From assembly GCA_028687585.1 (NCBI GenBank), contig JAQTZV010000011.1:88960-152959 (forward strand): 64,000 nucleotides of DNA, given 5' to 3'. Both the position numbers and the translations under genes were made by a program. Within the stretch, counting starts at the first letter, position 1. Each line of letters begins with the position of its first letter. The notes under the pieces were generated by a model. That model made no database searches, was not told the origin of the DNA, and was given only the letters and a program-made list of their open reading frames with translations. Origin of the DNA: Desulfuromonadaceae bacterium. Its GTDB lineage: Bacteria; Desulfobacterota; Desulfuromonadia; Geobacterales; Pseudopelobacteraceae. Below are positions 42,733 through 52,517 of the stretch, in pieces.

Positions 42733-43356
42733 TCAGTGTTCATCTTTACGGCTAGTATTCTCTTTCGTAGATTTTTTTTCAGATGCTATCGGTGCAGATA
42801 ATTCCAGAGAGTAGTCCGGCATCAAGGGCTCTGAAAGATCGAGATGTCGCAACATACCGGTTTCGTTACCATCAATTTCCAGTTTAACTTTTTGAATCTG
42901 CGGAAAATTGACTGCGATGGTATTTACAACAGAATAGACCGCAAGCATTTCAGCTGAGCTGCCGGACAACATTGCTTCAAAAAAAAGAGAGTTAAACCTG
43001 ATCGTCGCCAGGCTTCCTTCAAGACGAACGGAAGTCACAATAACTCCCTCCGGTATGGCTTTTTCGAATTCACTGCTAAGCGGGCCATTGAGCAACTCGT
43101 CAAGAACGCTCTTCACACAGGCGGTGTCAGCGTCGCATGAATCAAGCTCACGTGCTTCGCGGACAAGCCGGGTTCCATCAGCAACAAAAAAAAGAGTGAC
43201 TGAACGAATACTTTCTGTACTCGACTGAGGCGGAGTGACCGGCACTTCTTGACTCGATCGATATTTTTGCCAAATCATGATACTGAAAAACAGGACAAAA
43301 ACAGTAAATGGTATCAGGATATTAATAGTGATTTTTTTTCGACGATGTACCGGCAT
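42733..43356 (-). CDS. GerMN-domain membrane-anchored protein
   Basis: A 207-residue protein with an N-terminal membrane anchor (about 9-26, ITINILIPFTVFVLFF) and a GerMN domain (about 50-170): VTLFFVADGTRLVREARELD, VLDELLNGPLSSEFEKAIPEG, VTSVRLEGSLATIRFNS and YSVVNTIAVNFPQIQKVKLEID. The domain was first seen in spore proteins, but is common in non-sporulating bacteria, where it probably binds or scaffolds cell-wall proteins. The start overlaps the murI stop by one base, suggesting a cell-wall link. Confidence 0.9.
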   Translation of the reverse strand: MPVHRRKKITINILIPFTVFVLFFSIMIWQKYRSSQEVPVTPPQSSTESIRSVTLFFVADGTRLVREARELDSCDADTACVKSVLDELLNGPLSSEFEKAIPEGVIVTSVRLEGSLATIRFNSLFFEAMLSGSSAEMLAVYSVVNTIAVNFPQIQKVKLEIDGNETGMLRHLDLSEPLMPDYSLELSAPIASEKKSTKENTSRKDEH

Positions 43357-44174
43357 CAGACCATTCCCACTTCTTCTTCAAGACTTACCTGAAAAACATC
43401 GCCAAGCTTTCCCCCGAGAAACCGATTACCAATCCGGACAAAACCAGCAGGAATGTCGGTAACGAAGAAGTTGTGATTACCTCTTTCCGCCGGTGGGCGG
43501 AGCAGCCCTTTATCAGCCAGTATTGCGGCAACTGTCCGGGCAGTTTCCTCTGCCGAGTCGACCAGTATCACATCGGGCCCCATAACATCAGCTATCAGTG
43601 GTTTTAGGAGCGGATAGTGGGTGCAGCCAAGCACTAACGTATCAACATCAGATTCCTTTAACTCCTGAAGATAAATGTGTGCCGTCAGCCTTGCAACCTG
43701 ATTATCGGTCCACCCCTCCTCCGCCAATGGAACAAACAGAGGGCAGGCGCGGGTAAGAACCTCGGCCTCCGGCTTCAGGCGTTTAATCGCCCGGGTATAT
43801 GCGCTGCTACGGATTGTACCGGCAGTTCCGATAACACCGATTCTCCCGGAACGGGTTATAAGGGCCGCCCGACGAGCCCCCGGCTCAATGACCCCGACCA
43901 CCGGGATTGTCAGCAATCGTTTGAGCGTTGGTAATGCAACGGCAGAGGCAGTATTGCAGGCCACAACCAACAGCTTGATATCACGTTTCATCAGAAAAGT
44001 GGCAATCTCACAGGCATAACGTGTCACTGTTTCAGGAGACTTGGTACCATACGGCACGCGAGCGGTATCGCCAAAATAAAGCGTGTCCTCTTGCGGGAGC
44101 GAGTGCATTATCTCACGCAGAACGGTTAATCCGCCTACTCCGGAGTCAAAAATACCGATTGATTTCCACGCCAC
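43356..44174 (-). CDS. murI: Glutamate racemase
   Basis: A 272-residue enzyme of normal length, starting with GTG. IGIFDSGVGGLTVLREI is the family start; the two catalytic cysteines lie in VVACNTASA (about Cys73) and LGCTHYPLL (about Cys185). It converts L-glutamate to D-glutamate for peptidoglycan. It overlaps the GerMN gene by one base. The promoter must lie in the 218-bp gap shared with the divergent glgC gene. Confidence 0.96.
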   Translation of the reverse strand: MAWKSIGIFDSGVGGLTVLREIMHSLPQEDTLYFGDTARVPYGTKSPETVTRYACEIATFLMKRDIKLLVVACNTASAVALPTLKRLLTIPVVGVIEPGARRAALITRSGRIGVIGTAGTIRSSAYTRAIKRLKPEAEVLTRACPLFVPLAEEGWTDNQVARLTAHIYLQELKESDVDTLVLGCTHYPLLKPLIADVMGPDVILVDSAEETARTVAAILADKGLLRPPAERGNHNFFVTDIPAGFVRIGNRFLGGKLGDVFQVSLEEEVGMV

Positions 44175-44392
44175 TTCGACGCCACCTCACATATCAGAAT
44201 ACTTGTAATAACAGCGAACTATATACTTTTTTGTATCATTGAGGCAAGCCAAATACAATAAAACCGTTATCATGAAATGCGCTCCACATAGATATTGTTA
44301 CTGAATGAATAAAATTGCATATTTTTTATGTTCAAGCAGACTCAAATGCGGTAGTGTTGCGCAACTTCAAGTTCCTTAATCGGGAGGTGTAT

Positions 44393-45634
44393 ATGTTTTC
44401 CATGGACAATGTCGGCAGAAACACAATCGCCATGGTTCTGGCGGGTGGAAAAGGAGAGCGCCTTAGCCCACTGACATTACGTCGCGCCAAACCGGGTGTC
44501 GCTTTTGGCGGAAAATACAAAATTATCGATTTTGTATTAAGCAATCTGTTCAACTCTGGTATAAAAAAAGTTTACATTCTGACACAGTACCGTGCGTATT
44601 CTCTGAACAAGCATATTCGCGAATCATGGGGCAAGTGGACTGGCCTGGGAGAATTCTATGTGGCAATCTCTCCCGAAACGAGTAGTGAGAGTGAAGAGTG
44701 GTTTAAAGGCACCGCTGACGCGATCCTCCAGTACTTGCGTTTTGTTGAGTCATCGGATGCCGATTACGTTGCCATTTTTGGCGGGGACCATGTCTATAAA
44801 ATGGACATTACACAAATGATTAACGCGCATCGAAAGAATCGTGCGGATATTACAATATCGGCTCTGGAAGTGCCGGCAGAAGAGGCAACTCGTTTTGGCG
44901 TATTTTCCGTTGATGAGGATTCATGGGTGACCGCCTTTAACGAAAAGCCGGCGAACCCGGAACCAATTCCAGGACGGGAGACTTGCTTTGCCTCAATGGG
45001 TAATTATATTTTTTCCACAAAAAAATTGATTGACGTTCTTCTGGAAGGAAAAAAACATCACGAAGATCTTGATTTCGGCAAGCATGTTATTCCAATGATG
45101 TTAGCGAACGGCGACCGTGTTTTCGCCTATAACTTCAATGATAACCATGTCGATGGCATGAAGGCTGAAGAGCGGGGTTACTGGAAAGATGTCGGCACAC
45201 TTGATTCTTATTATGAAGCAAATATGGATCTTATTAACATTTCACCGCAACTTAACCTTTATAATTACAAGTGGCCTATCCTGACGAATCAAGGCAACCT
45301 GCCGCCTGCAAAAACAGTATTCGATGACGGCGACCGACGCGGTGTAAATATTGATTCATACGTTTGCGCCGGCTGCATCACCAGCGGCAGCACCGTCAGG
45401 CGTTCCATCCTCGGCCCGCTCTGCAAGGTTAACAGCTACAGTCTTGTTGAAGACTCGATTCTGTTTGAAAACGTCACCGTCGGGCGTCACGTCAAGATCA
45501 AAAAGGCGATAATCGACAAGGGAGTTGTAGTCACTGATGGTTCTACGATCGGCTATGACACTGAATCTGACCTGGCTAACGGCTATACCGTTACCGAGTC
45601 GGGTATTGTTGTGGTGCCGCGAAAAGATAAATAA
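44393..45634 (+). CDS. glgC: Glucose-1-phosphate adenylyltransferase
   Basis: A 413-residue protein from ATG 44393, 5 nt after GGGAGG; the frame extends upstream without coding character. MVLAGGKGERLSPLTLRRAKP is the nucleotidyltransferase signature (split here at about residues 14-34), IFGGDHVYKMD the metal site, and a left-handed beta-helix region (SYVCAGCITSGSTVRRS) closes the protein. It makes ADP-glucose for glycogen. A GC-rich hairpin follows the stop codon. Confidence 0.95.
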   Translation: MFSMDNVGRNTIAMVLAGGKGERLSPLTLRRAKPGVAFGGKYKIIDFVLSNLFNSGIKKVYILTQYRAYSLNKHIRESWGKWTGLGEFYVAISPETSSESEEWFKGTADAILQYLRFVESSDADYVAIFGGDHVYKMDITQMINAHRKNRADITISALEVPAEEATRFGVFSVDEDSWVTAFNEKPANPEPIPGRETCFASMGNYIFSTKKLIDVLLEGKKHHEDLDFGKHVIPMMLANGDRVFAYNFNDNHVDGMKAEERGYWKDVGTLDSYYEANMDLINISPQLNLYNYKWPILTNQGNLPPAKTVFDDGDRRGVNIDSYVCAGCITSGSTVRRSILGPLCKVNSYSLVEDSILFENVTVGRHVKIKKAIIDKGVVVTDGSTIGYDTESDLANGYTVTESGIVVVPRKDK

Positions 45635-45640
45635 CGTGCA

Positions 45641-45662
45641 GGGGCACGGCACACCGTGCCCC
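45641..45662. terminator. Two-way terminator-like hairpin between glgC and cobD
   Basis: GGGGCACGG (45641-45649) and CCGTGCCCC (45654-45662) form a perfect 9-bp stem with a CACA loop. It sits 6 nt after the glgC stop and touches the cobD stop codon on the other strand. There is no long T-run on either side, so it may equally be a dispersed palindromic repeat unit. Confidence 0.6.
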
Positions 45663-46738
45663 TACTTCAAAATCCTGCCCAGATTTTCTATCAGCAACGT
45701 ATTCTCTTTACTCGTCCGAACCGCAATCCTGAAAAATCTGTCTGTCAGCCCCGTAAAATTGGCACAATCACGTATCATAATCCGGTGCCCCAGTAATTGT
45801 TCTTTAATTTCCCGGGAAGTCTGACCATTCATAATTTCTATTAACAGATAGTTGGCGCTGGAAGGATACAGTTTGAGCGGTGAAAGCCGGTCCAAGCGCT
45901 CGATAAGTGTTTTTCGTTGCTGCTGAATATACTCAACGGTTTTCTTGTTGTGCGCAGCGTCGTGAAGAGCCGCTTCCCCGGCAACCAATGCCAGGGTGTT
46001 GACACTCCAGGGACCTCCCATCGAGTCCAGACGCTCGGCAAGCCTGTCATTACAGATTGCATAGCCGAGACGTAATCCGGGAATGCCAAAGAATTTTGTC
46101 ATTGAGCGCAGAATAACGGCATTGTCACTCTGGACAATTATTTGTTTTGCCGAGGCTTCCTCACAGAAATCCATAAACGCTTCATCCAGAACCAGAAATG
46201 TGCCTGCAGATTGACAGAGGCGACAAATCGATTCAATCACCGACTGCTTATACAGTGTCCCGCTTGGATTCCCTGGATTACAGAGGAAAAGCGCATTGAC
46301 ACCACCTGCAAGCGCTCGCTCAAGCTTGGCTATATCAATGGAAAAATCACTTTCCGGAGCCAGAACGAAATGCTCCACTTGCCAATTACACTGGTTCAGT
46401 GCTCCGACGTATTCGCTGAACGAAGGGGATATAATCAGCGCCTTGTTACCGGACAGCATGGCTGGCAGATTATAAATCAGCTCGGTCGAGCCGTTGGCAA
46501 TCGTAAAATTTGTCGAGGAAAGCCCGTGGTGATTCGCCAGCGACTGCTTTAACTCTTTGTGGCTGATATCAGGATAATGAACCAGACTGTCGAGAGAATT
46601 TATCAGAGTTTTGCGTACCAGAGGCGACATACCAAGTGGATTTATGCTGGCGGAAAAATCCAGCATCTGCTCGGGGGAAACACCAAGCGTTCGTGCGACA
46701 GTGAAAACATTGCCACCATGATTATACGAATTGGACAC
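45662..46738 (-). CDS. cobD: Threonine-phosphate decarboxylase, cobalamin synthesis
   Basis: A 358-residue PLP enzyme of the histidinol-phosphate aminotransferase type: HGGNVF and LDFSASINPLG at the start (typical of CobD), NPGNPSG (154-160), and the PLP lysine Lys215 in RSMTKFFGIPGLRLGY. It makes (R)-1-amino-2-propanol phosphate for the cobalamin side chain. It starts with GTG inside cbiB (17-nt overlap), which supports the assignment over histidine biosynthesis. Confidence 0.92.
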   Translation of the reverse strand: MSNSYNHGGNVFTVARTLGVSPEQMLDFSASINPLGMSPLVRKTLINSLDSLVHYPDISHKELKQSLANHHGLSSTNFTIANGSTELIYNLPAMLSGNKALIISPSFSEYVGALNQCNWQVEHFVLAPESDFSIDIAKLERALAGGVNALFLCNPGNPSGTLYKQSVIESICRLCQSAGTFLVLDEAFMDFCEEASAKQIIVQSDNAVILRSMTKFFGIPGLRLGYAICNDRLAERLDSMGGPWSVNTLALVAGEAALHDAAHNKKTVEYIQQQRKTLIERLDRLSPLKLYPSSANYLLIEIMNGQTSREIKEQLLGHRIMIRDCANFTGLTDRFFRIAVRTSKENTLLIENLGRILK

Positions 46739-47693
46739 GGAATCCTCTCAAGCAGAAGGCTGAAGCTATGCAGACAGCAGCCATTAGCACGGTTGAAATA
46801 TACATAAGCTTGATCATGCGGTGATATGCATCTCCATCAAGCGGGTTTTGTTGTTCTCCGATATACTCTTTCCAGGATGAAACACCGCTGTAGCTGGCAG
46901 CCCCGCCAAGCCTCACTCCCAAAGCACCTGCGGCCGCCGCTTCCGGGTACCCGCTGTTGGGTGATGGGTGGTTGAGACGGTCCCGGAGTGTTATTCGGGC
47001 TGCGCCTGACATCGAACATCCGGCAAGCGGGGCTGCCACAATGATCAGCAGCGCCGAGATGCGGGCAGGAATATAGTTCAACAGGTCATCCATCCGCGCC
47101 GATGCCCACCCAAGCTGCAGGTAGCGCTGGTTCCTGTAGCCGACCATCGAATCAAGTGTGCTGACCGCTTTGTAGGCCATTGCGGTAACCGGGCCACCGA
47201 CTGTCAACCAGAAGAGCGGCGCTATAATGCCATCGGAGGTATTTTCGGCAACCGTCTCGACCACCGCTCGCCAGATCGCCGGTTCATCAAGCTGATCGGT
47301 GTCTCTGCCAACGATGTAGGAAAGGTGATGACGTGCGGCAGGGAGATCTCCTGCTCTCAGTGCAGAGGCGACACGGGAGGACTCCTTGTGCAAAGAGCGG
47401 GCAGCAAGGCAGGTAGAAGATATAATAATGGCGGCAATCCAGGCAGCCAGCGGCATTAGCACGGAGAGTATCTTTAGAAAAATCCAGGTTGCACCGGCGG
47501 TGCAGATGACAACAGCCAGAAGCAACAGTATACCTGCCAGGCGCTCGTTCAGCCAATTCAGTCGCAAGCGTTGGTCCAGTACGTTGATCATGTGACCGAT
47601 AGCAACCACCGGATGTGGCATCCCGTGTGGGTCTCCTATTATCAGATCGAGCAGCAGCGCCAGAAAAATTGTCAGTGAATCAGCTGATGTCAC
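46722..47693 (-). CDS. cbiB: Adenosylcobinamide-phosphate synthase
   Basis: A 323-residue membrane protein with a GTG start. LLLDLIIGDPHGMPHPVVAIG (split: LDLIIGDP and PHPVVAIG, about residues 10-30) and ENTSDGIIAPLFW (about 150-162) are CbiB signatures; five or so membrane helices follow the expected layout. It joins cobyric acid with the aminopropanol phosphate made by CobD. It overlaps the CbiH-CbiP gene by 14 nt and cobD by 17 nt. Confidence 0.94.
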   Translation of the reverse strand: MTSADSLTIFLALLLDLIIGDPHGMPHPVVAIGHMINVLDQRLRLNWLNERLAGILLLLAVVICTAGATWIFLKILSVLMPLAAWIAAIIISSTCLAARSLHKESSRVASALRAGDLPAARHHLSYIVGRDTDQLDEPAIWRAVVETVAENTSDGIIAPLFWLTVGGPVTAMAYKAVSTLDSMVGYRNQRYLQLGWASARMDDLLNYIPARISALLIIVAAPLAGCSMSGAARITLRDRLNHPSPNSGYPEAAAAGALGVRLGGAASYSGVSSWKEYIGEQQNPLDGDAYHRMIKLMYISTVLMAAVCIASAFCLRGFRVQFV

Positions 47694-50016
47694 TGTCCAA
47701 CCCGCACATTAAAAAGATCCGTCGCAGATCGAGATGCTTTTCAAACTGTTCTGCCAACTGGTCAAACGGGTCATGCAGCGGCTGTTTCAACTCACCTCGC
47801 CTTGGTGCCATGCCCTTTTCAAGACGGATACCGTCCAGATAATTATCCAGAAACAGGCCATTTTCGAAGATGCCATGCAGATATGTGCCAAAAACCCTGC
47901 CATCGCTGGAAACGGCTCCGTCTTCAACCGTAACAGTAGAAGTGCCTCGCTGAAAAATATGTGAGAATGGGCGGACGCCGATGCCGAGCGTTGTCTCTCC
48001 CATATGGATTTCATACCCGGTCATGGCCCCGTGACATTCAGGAGCAACAAGCAGGCCGCCCTCGTCGAGATATGTCTGCGCCTGATGGGTTTCTTTTTCT
48101 GACATGAGAACCGTTGTAGAAGGGAGTAAGTCCAACCCCTTCGCCTCTTTCACCGGCGATTCAACTCCGTCGGGATCAAGGACTGAAGTCCCGAGCATCT
48201 GAAACCCGCCGCAAATGCCGGCTATATGCCCTTTAAAGTCGCGTATTGTGTCGGAAAGCCCCCGCTCATTCAGAAAATTGAGATCCGCTATGGTTGACTT
48301 GCTTCCGGGGATGATCAGGATATCCAGACCCTGTATCTGGTCGGGTGCCTCAACATAACTAAGGAGAACATCCGGTTCATTTTGCAGCGGGTCAAAGTCG
48401 GTAAAATTTGAGATCCTTGGCAGCTTGATAACACCGATGTGAATTTTTTTCTGCCCGGATATATTGCCAATAGCTTTTGAACGCTGTCCCAGCGCAACAC
48501 TGTCTTCTTCCGGCAGACGTATATCGGCAAACCAGGGCAGCACACCGAGCACCGGAATGCCGGTGCGCTGCTCGATAAAATCAATCCCCGGTTTCAAAAT
48601 ATCTCTGTCGCCGCGAAATTTGTTAATTATAATCCCTTTGATGTACGCACGCTCCAATGGGTCCAGAAGCTCAATTGTACCGACAATCTGCGCAAAAACT
48701 CCACCTCGATCAATATCAGCAACCAGGATCACCGGGCATCGCGCCATTGCTGCGATCTTCATGTTGGCAATATCATTTTTTTTCAGGTTAATCTCCGAGA
48801 TGCTCCCCGCCCCCTCGATGACGATAAACTCGTATGCATGGCAAAGGCGCCCAAAACTTTCCCGGACTTTCTTGTACGCAGTCGGTTTATAGTCGTCATA
48901 CTCAAGCACTCCCATATTACCGATCGGTCGGCCCTGAATAATTACCTGACTACCGGTGTCAGAATTTGGTTTGAGTAGGACCGGATTCATATCTGTATGG
49001 GGATTGATGCCACACGCCTGCGCCTGAACCGCCTGAGCACGACCAATCTCGCCTCCTTCCGGGGTGACAAAGGAGTTAAGAGACATATTCTGGGATTTAA
49101 AGGGGGCCACGGCCAAACCGCGCCTGACAAGACAGCGGCAGAAACCGGATGTGACAATTGATTTTCCGACATCAGATGCCGTTCCACAAAACATGACTGC
49201 TCCGGGGTGAGGAAGGGGGGCCTGCTCAGTGACAGGCTCTATTGCCGCCGCTCCAGTGCCGTATTTTGCAGCATAACCGCGCGGGGTAACAATGCGTCCC
49301 TCTGTATCAATAAAACTACTGGCGTTACCGATTAACACGATACTGGTCATATCAATTTCGTGATCAAGTAACTGTCCAAGAGTGGTGACAACAACCGTTT
49401 GGCCCTCACGGCAGGCGTTACGCACGATCCCCGCCGGAGTATCTGCAGGGCGACAGGCAAGGAATATATTTTGTGCTTCTTCTATCTGCGTTCTTCGACT
49501 TTTACTGCGCGGGTTATAAATAGCGACAACAAAATCTGCGCGAGCAGCGGCTTCCAGACGGGTTTTGATACGCTCCCACGGTGTCAATAAATCCGATAAC
49601 GAAATCACGGAGAAATCGTGCATCAGGGGAGCGCCAAGCAGCGCTGCAGCGGCCTGAACCGCAGAAATTCCCGGTATTATCCGGACATCCAGACGAGGTT
49701 CATCAGGATTCTCCCTGGTGTCCGTTTCCAGCAACTCAAGCACCAGACCGGCCATTCCATATATCCCTGAATCGCCACCTGACACGAGTGCAACAGACTC
49801 ACCGATGCGCGCCAGCCGTATCGCCTCCCGGCAGCGCTGCACTTCCTGCATCATACCGGTTGATATGATCTTTTTCCCCTCCAGGAGCGGCCGTACAAGT
49901 TCAACGTAATTGTCATATCCAATGATAACATCGGAATCTGTAATAGCCAATCTGGCAGCATCAGTCAGGTGAGTGGTTGCACCCGGTCCGGTGCCGACAA
50001 TATATAGTGGAGCCAT
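47680..50016 (-). CDS. cbiP: Fused precorrin-3B C17-methyltransferase / cobyric acid synthase (CbiH-CbiP)
   Basis: A 778-residue fusion. Residues 1 to about 245 are a corrin-ring methyltransferase: LYIVGTGPGATTHLTDAA, GGDSGIYGMAG (80-90) and PGISAVQAAAALLGAP, as in CobJ/CbiH. Residues about 272-778 are cobyric acid synthase: FCGTASDVGKSIVTSGF (277-293) as ATP site, KSQNMSLNSFVT, and a glutamine amidotransferase half with the catalytic cysteine in AGICGGFQMLG (about 606). The first part adds the C17 methyl and contracts the ring; the second amidates side chains. These steps are not consecutive in the pathway. Confidence 0.93.
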   Translation of the reverse strand: MAPLYIVGTGPGATTHLTDAARLAITDSDVIIGYDNYVELVRPLLEGKKIISTGMMQEVQRCREAIRLARIGESVALVSGGDSGIYGMAGLVLELLETDTRENPDEPRLDVRIIPGISAVQAAAALLGAPLMHDFSVISLSDLLTPWERIKTRLEAAARADFVVAIYNPRSKSRRTQIEEAQNIFLACRPADTPAGIVRNACREGQTVVVTTLGQLLDHEIDMTSIVLIGNASSFIDTEGRIVTPRGYAAKYGTGAAAIEPVTEQAPLPHPGAVMFCGTASDVGKSIVTSGFCRCLVRRGLAVAPFKSQNMSLNSFVTPEGGEIGRAQAVQAQACGINPHTDMNPVLLKPNSDTGSQVIIQGRPIGNMGVLEYDDYKPTAYKKVRESFGRLCHAYEFIVIEGAGSISEINLKKNDIANMKIAAMARCPVILVADIDRGGVFAQIVGTIELLDPLERAYIKGIIINKFRGDRDILKPGIDFIEQRTGIPVLGVLPWFADIRLPEEDSVALGQRSKAIGNISGQKKIHIGVIKLPRISNFTDFDPLQNEPDVLLSYVEAPDQIQGLDILIIPGSKSTIADLNFLNERGLSDTIRDFKGHIAGICGGFQMLGTSVLDPDGVESPVKEAKGLDLLPSTTVLMSEKETHQAQTYLDEGGLLVAPECHGAMTGYEIHMGETTLGIGVRPFSHIFQRGTSTVTVEDGAVSSDGRVFGTYLHGIFENGLFLDNYLDGIRLEKGMAPRRGELKQPLHDPFDQLAEQFEKHLDLRRIFLMCGLDSDIS

Positions 50017-50113
50017 GAATGCCTCGTTACAGGGAATTTATTAAAGAAATACGGTACGGTATTTGGTTCAGCACCGCCCAGCACTTCATACGGGTAGGAG
50101 ATATAAGTAATCG

Positions 50114-50929
50114 TCAGGTATTGTACACTGCGTACAGCTGTTTAACTCGCGCCAGATAGTCGCGTGTTTCACGCGGAAGAAGCTCCGGGCGTTTGTCAAT
50201 ATTACCCGGTCCCCAGTTGTAGGCAGCCAAGGCAGAGTCAACGTTGCCATCATACCGATGAAGCAGGTCCCTGAGGAAACGGGTGCCTCCCATCACGTTC
50301 TGTTCCGGGTCAAATGAATCAGTGACTCCGAGCGAGCGTGCGGTAGCCGGCATAAGCTGCATCAGCCCACGTGCCCCGGCGTGTGACACAGCCTCCGGGT
50401 TGAAATCACTTTCCGCCTTGATGACCGCTTTTATCAGCCCTGCATCAACACCATATTTTTGAGCCGCCCTAGAAATAATAGGATCAAGCCATGAGGACGT
50501 CTCGCTGTTAACTTTGGATGGCTGTACTGCGGAGACACTCTCTGTAGGGGCATCAGTAAAATCCTTGAGTTGTGACGGAGTGGATTTGGTTTGTGGGGAG
50601 AACGCTTCTCCACCTGCAGCAAGATTAGCCCGGTATATCTCTATAAGATTATGTGCTGATGAAAATTGCGTTGTGCCGGCGGGAACAGCACTATTTTCGG
50701 GATAATCTCCGGCGATGGAAAGAGAACTCTCCAGCATTTGCATGGTGAGAGATTGTGCCAGCTCTCTGGCTTTACTGGTAGCAGTCGAAACGGGAGCAGC
50801 TACGTTTTCAAGGGCCTTGTCAAATTTGTCAGCAAAACCGAACCGTTCCCGAGCAGTAATGCTGTCAGATTTTTGTCGAAGCGGAGTCAATGATGTCAAA
50901 AATGTGGGTGCGTCAACTGTCAGTGACAT
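50114..50929 (-). CDS. Lytic transglycosylase (SLT domain), probably flagellum-linked
   Basis: A 271-residue protein. The C-terminal 125 residues are an SLT/GEWL domain with catalytic Glu in VIKAESDFNPEAVS, GARGLMQLMPATAR, and ALAAYNWGPGNID. The N-terminal 140 residues are low complexity with LAQSLTMQMLESSL and no Sec signal or lipobox. Export by the flagellar system is one explanation, as for FlgJ-type muramidases; the neighbouring FlrC-like regulator (5 nt upstream) and che operon fit this. It is inferred and not shown. Confidence 0.87.
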   Translation of the reverse strand: MSLTVDAPTFLTSLTPLRQKSDSITARERFGFADKFDKALENVAAPVSTATSKARELAQSLTMQMLESSLSIAGDYPENSAVPAGTTQFSSAHNLIEIYRANLAAGGEAFSPQTKSTPSQLKDFTDAPTESVSAVQPSKVNSETSSWLDPIISRAAQKYGVDAGLIKAVIKAESDFNPEAVSHAGARGLMQLMPATARSLGVTDSFDPEQNVMGGTRFLRDLLHRYDGNVDSALAAYNWGPGNIDKRPELLPRETRDYLARVKQLYAVYNT

Positions 50930-50934
50930 GATTT

Positions 50935-52341
50935 TTATTCCTCGCTAAATGCCAGGTTTTTTTTCTTTAGTTTTTCAATCAGGGTGGTTCTCTTCAAATT
51001 CAGGAGAAGCGCTGCTTCCTTTTTATTCCCCCCCGAGCGGGTGAGCGCCTGCATAATCAGATTGTTTTCAAAGCTATCAACAGCAGAGTTAAGACAAATT
51101 CCACCTTCAGGAAGTATGTTGTCAGACGATGGAACAAACGTCTGAATCGGTGCGGAGTACGAAGCTTTCCCTGAAAGATATTTCTCAGGCAGATCGTCAG
51201 GAACTATCAGGCCGCTCCCCTTTAGAATAACGAGCCGCTCGACCAGGTTTTCCAGCTCTCTGACGTTCCCCGGCCATTCATAATTACAAAGAACCCCAAG
51301 CGAATCGCGAGAAAACCCTTTTACTGCATGGCGTTTATCAGCATTGAAGCGTGTCAGAAATGTATGAATCAGTATCGGAATGTCTTCTCTCCGTTCGCGA
51401 AGCGGCGGTATTGTGATCGGGATAACTGATAACCGATAATACAGATCTTCGCGAAAATCGCGACTAACGACCAATTCTTCAAGATTCTTATTTGTTGCAG
51501 CAACAATGCGAACATCAACTTTTTGTGATTTAGATGCACCGACCGGCTCAAATTCTCTATTTTGGAGAACCCTCAGTAACTTTACCTGTAAATTGGCTTT
51601 CATATCGCCAATTTCATCCAGGAACAGCGTTCCCTTGTCTGCCATTTCAAAACGACCGGCACGGTTGGCATAGGCCCCTGTAAATGAGCCCTTGACATGT
51701 CCGAACAATTCACTCTCCAGCAGGTCATCAGGAATTGCAGCACAGTTGACCGGAACAAAGTTTTTTCCGTATCTGTCGCTCAACTGATGGATAGCTCTCG
51801 CTGCAAGTTCTTTGCCGGTACCGGATTCGCCTTGAATCAGGACCGTTGCATTCGATGCTGCAACCTTGGTAATCATTTCAAACAATGCCTGCATCGGAGC
51901 GCTTGAACCAATCATCGTTGACGAAAGAAGTTGATTTGGGGCAGAGCCTCCGGTCGAACGGTCGTACATTTTCATGGATTGGTATTCACGAGCTCGCATC
52001 ACAAGGCTTTCAAGCTCATCCAGATTCAGCGGTTTCGGAAGGGTAAATATACTGTCACTGGCTGGTTTTTTAGGCTCTGCGGCGACTGTTTCGCCATACC
52101 CAATGAGTACCAGCAGCGGATTGCACGCCAATATATGCTCTTTAAAATCAGGAGCAACTGTCTGGAGATAGGTCAAATCTGCTATAACAATGTCAACGTT
52201 GTTTTTTTGGATCGTGTCAAAAAATGATACACTCCCCTCTGCAACCGTGATGTCATACCCCTGGTATGTCAAAAAAGCCGACACTAAATCACGAGTCTTA
52301 ACATCATTGTCTGCTATATAAATTGAGCCATTCCCGATCAT
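50935..52341 (-). CDS. FlrC-like sigma-54-dependent transcriptional activator
   Basis: A 468-residue protein from ATG 52339-52341 (GGGGGG upstream; an in-frame TTG lies three codons earlier). Receiver-like domain (about 5-125) with IADND, an aspartate in VIVIADLTY and LPKPL, but it is divergent. AAA+ domain with GESGTGKE, intact GAFTGA and LFLDEIGDM, and a Fis-type C-terminus (NKKEAALLLNLKRTTLIEKL). The organisation resembles flagellar regulators FlrC/FleR. It is followed 5 nt later by the transglycosylase gene and diverges from cheW. Confidence 0.9.
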   Translation of the reverse strand: MIGNGSIYIADNDVKTRDLVSAFLTYQGYDITVAEGSVSFFDTIQKNNVDIVIADLTYLQTVAPDFKEHILACNPLLVLIGYGETVAAEPKKPASDSIFTLPKPLNLDELESLVMRAREYQSMKMYDRSTGGSAPNQLLSSTMIGSSAPMQALFEMITKVAASNATVLIQGESGTGKELAARAIHQLSDRYGKNFVPVNCAAIPDDLLESELFGHVKGSFTGAYANRAGRFEMADKGTLFLDEIGDMKANLQVKLLRVLQNREFEPVGASKSQKVDVRIVAATNKNLEELVVSRDFREDLYYRLSVIPITIPPLRERREDIPILIHTFLTRFNADKRHAVKGFSRDSLGVLCNYEWPGNVRELENLVERLVILKGSGLIVPDDLPEKYLSGKASYSAPIQTFVPSSDNILPEGGICLNSAVDSFENNLIMQALTRSGGNKKEAALLLNLKRTTLIEKLKKKNLAFSEE

Positions 52342-52517
52342 ACGCTGCAACCCCCCTGAATTAGGCTGTACTTAAACCATAAACCATATATTAAAGAAAA
52401 TGTCAATAAAATGACTTTCATTGGGTTGCATCTATTTACGAGAGAACTGATCTTATCAAAATAACTATTTATGGATTTAATATATGGCTCTTGATATAGA
52501 TTGTTTTGCATGGTAAA

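Noticed and set aside
50017..50113. Cobalamin riboswitch before the CbiH-CbiP gene
   Set aside because: The gap is only 97 nt and lacks the B12-box pattern; the aptamer needs about 200 nt.
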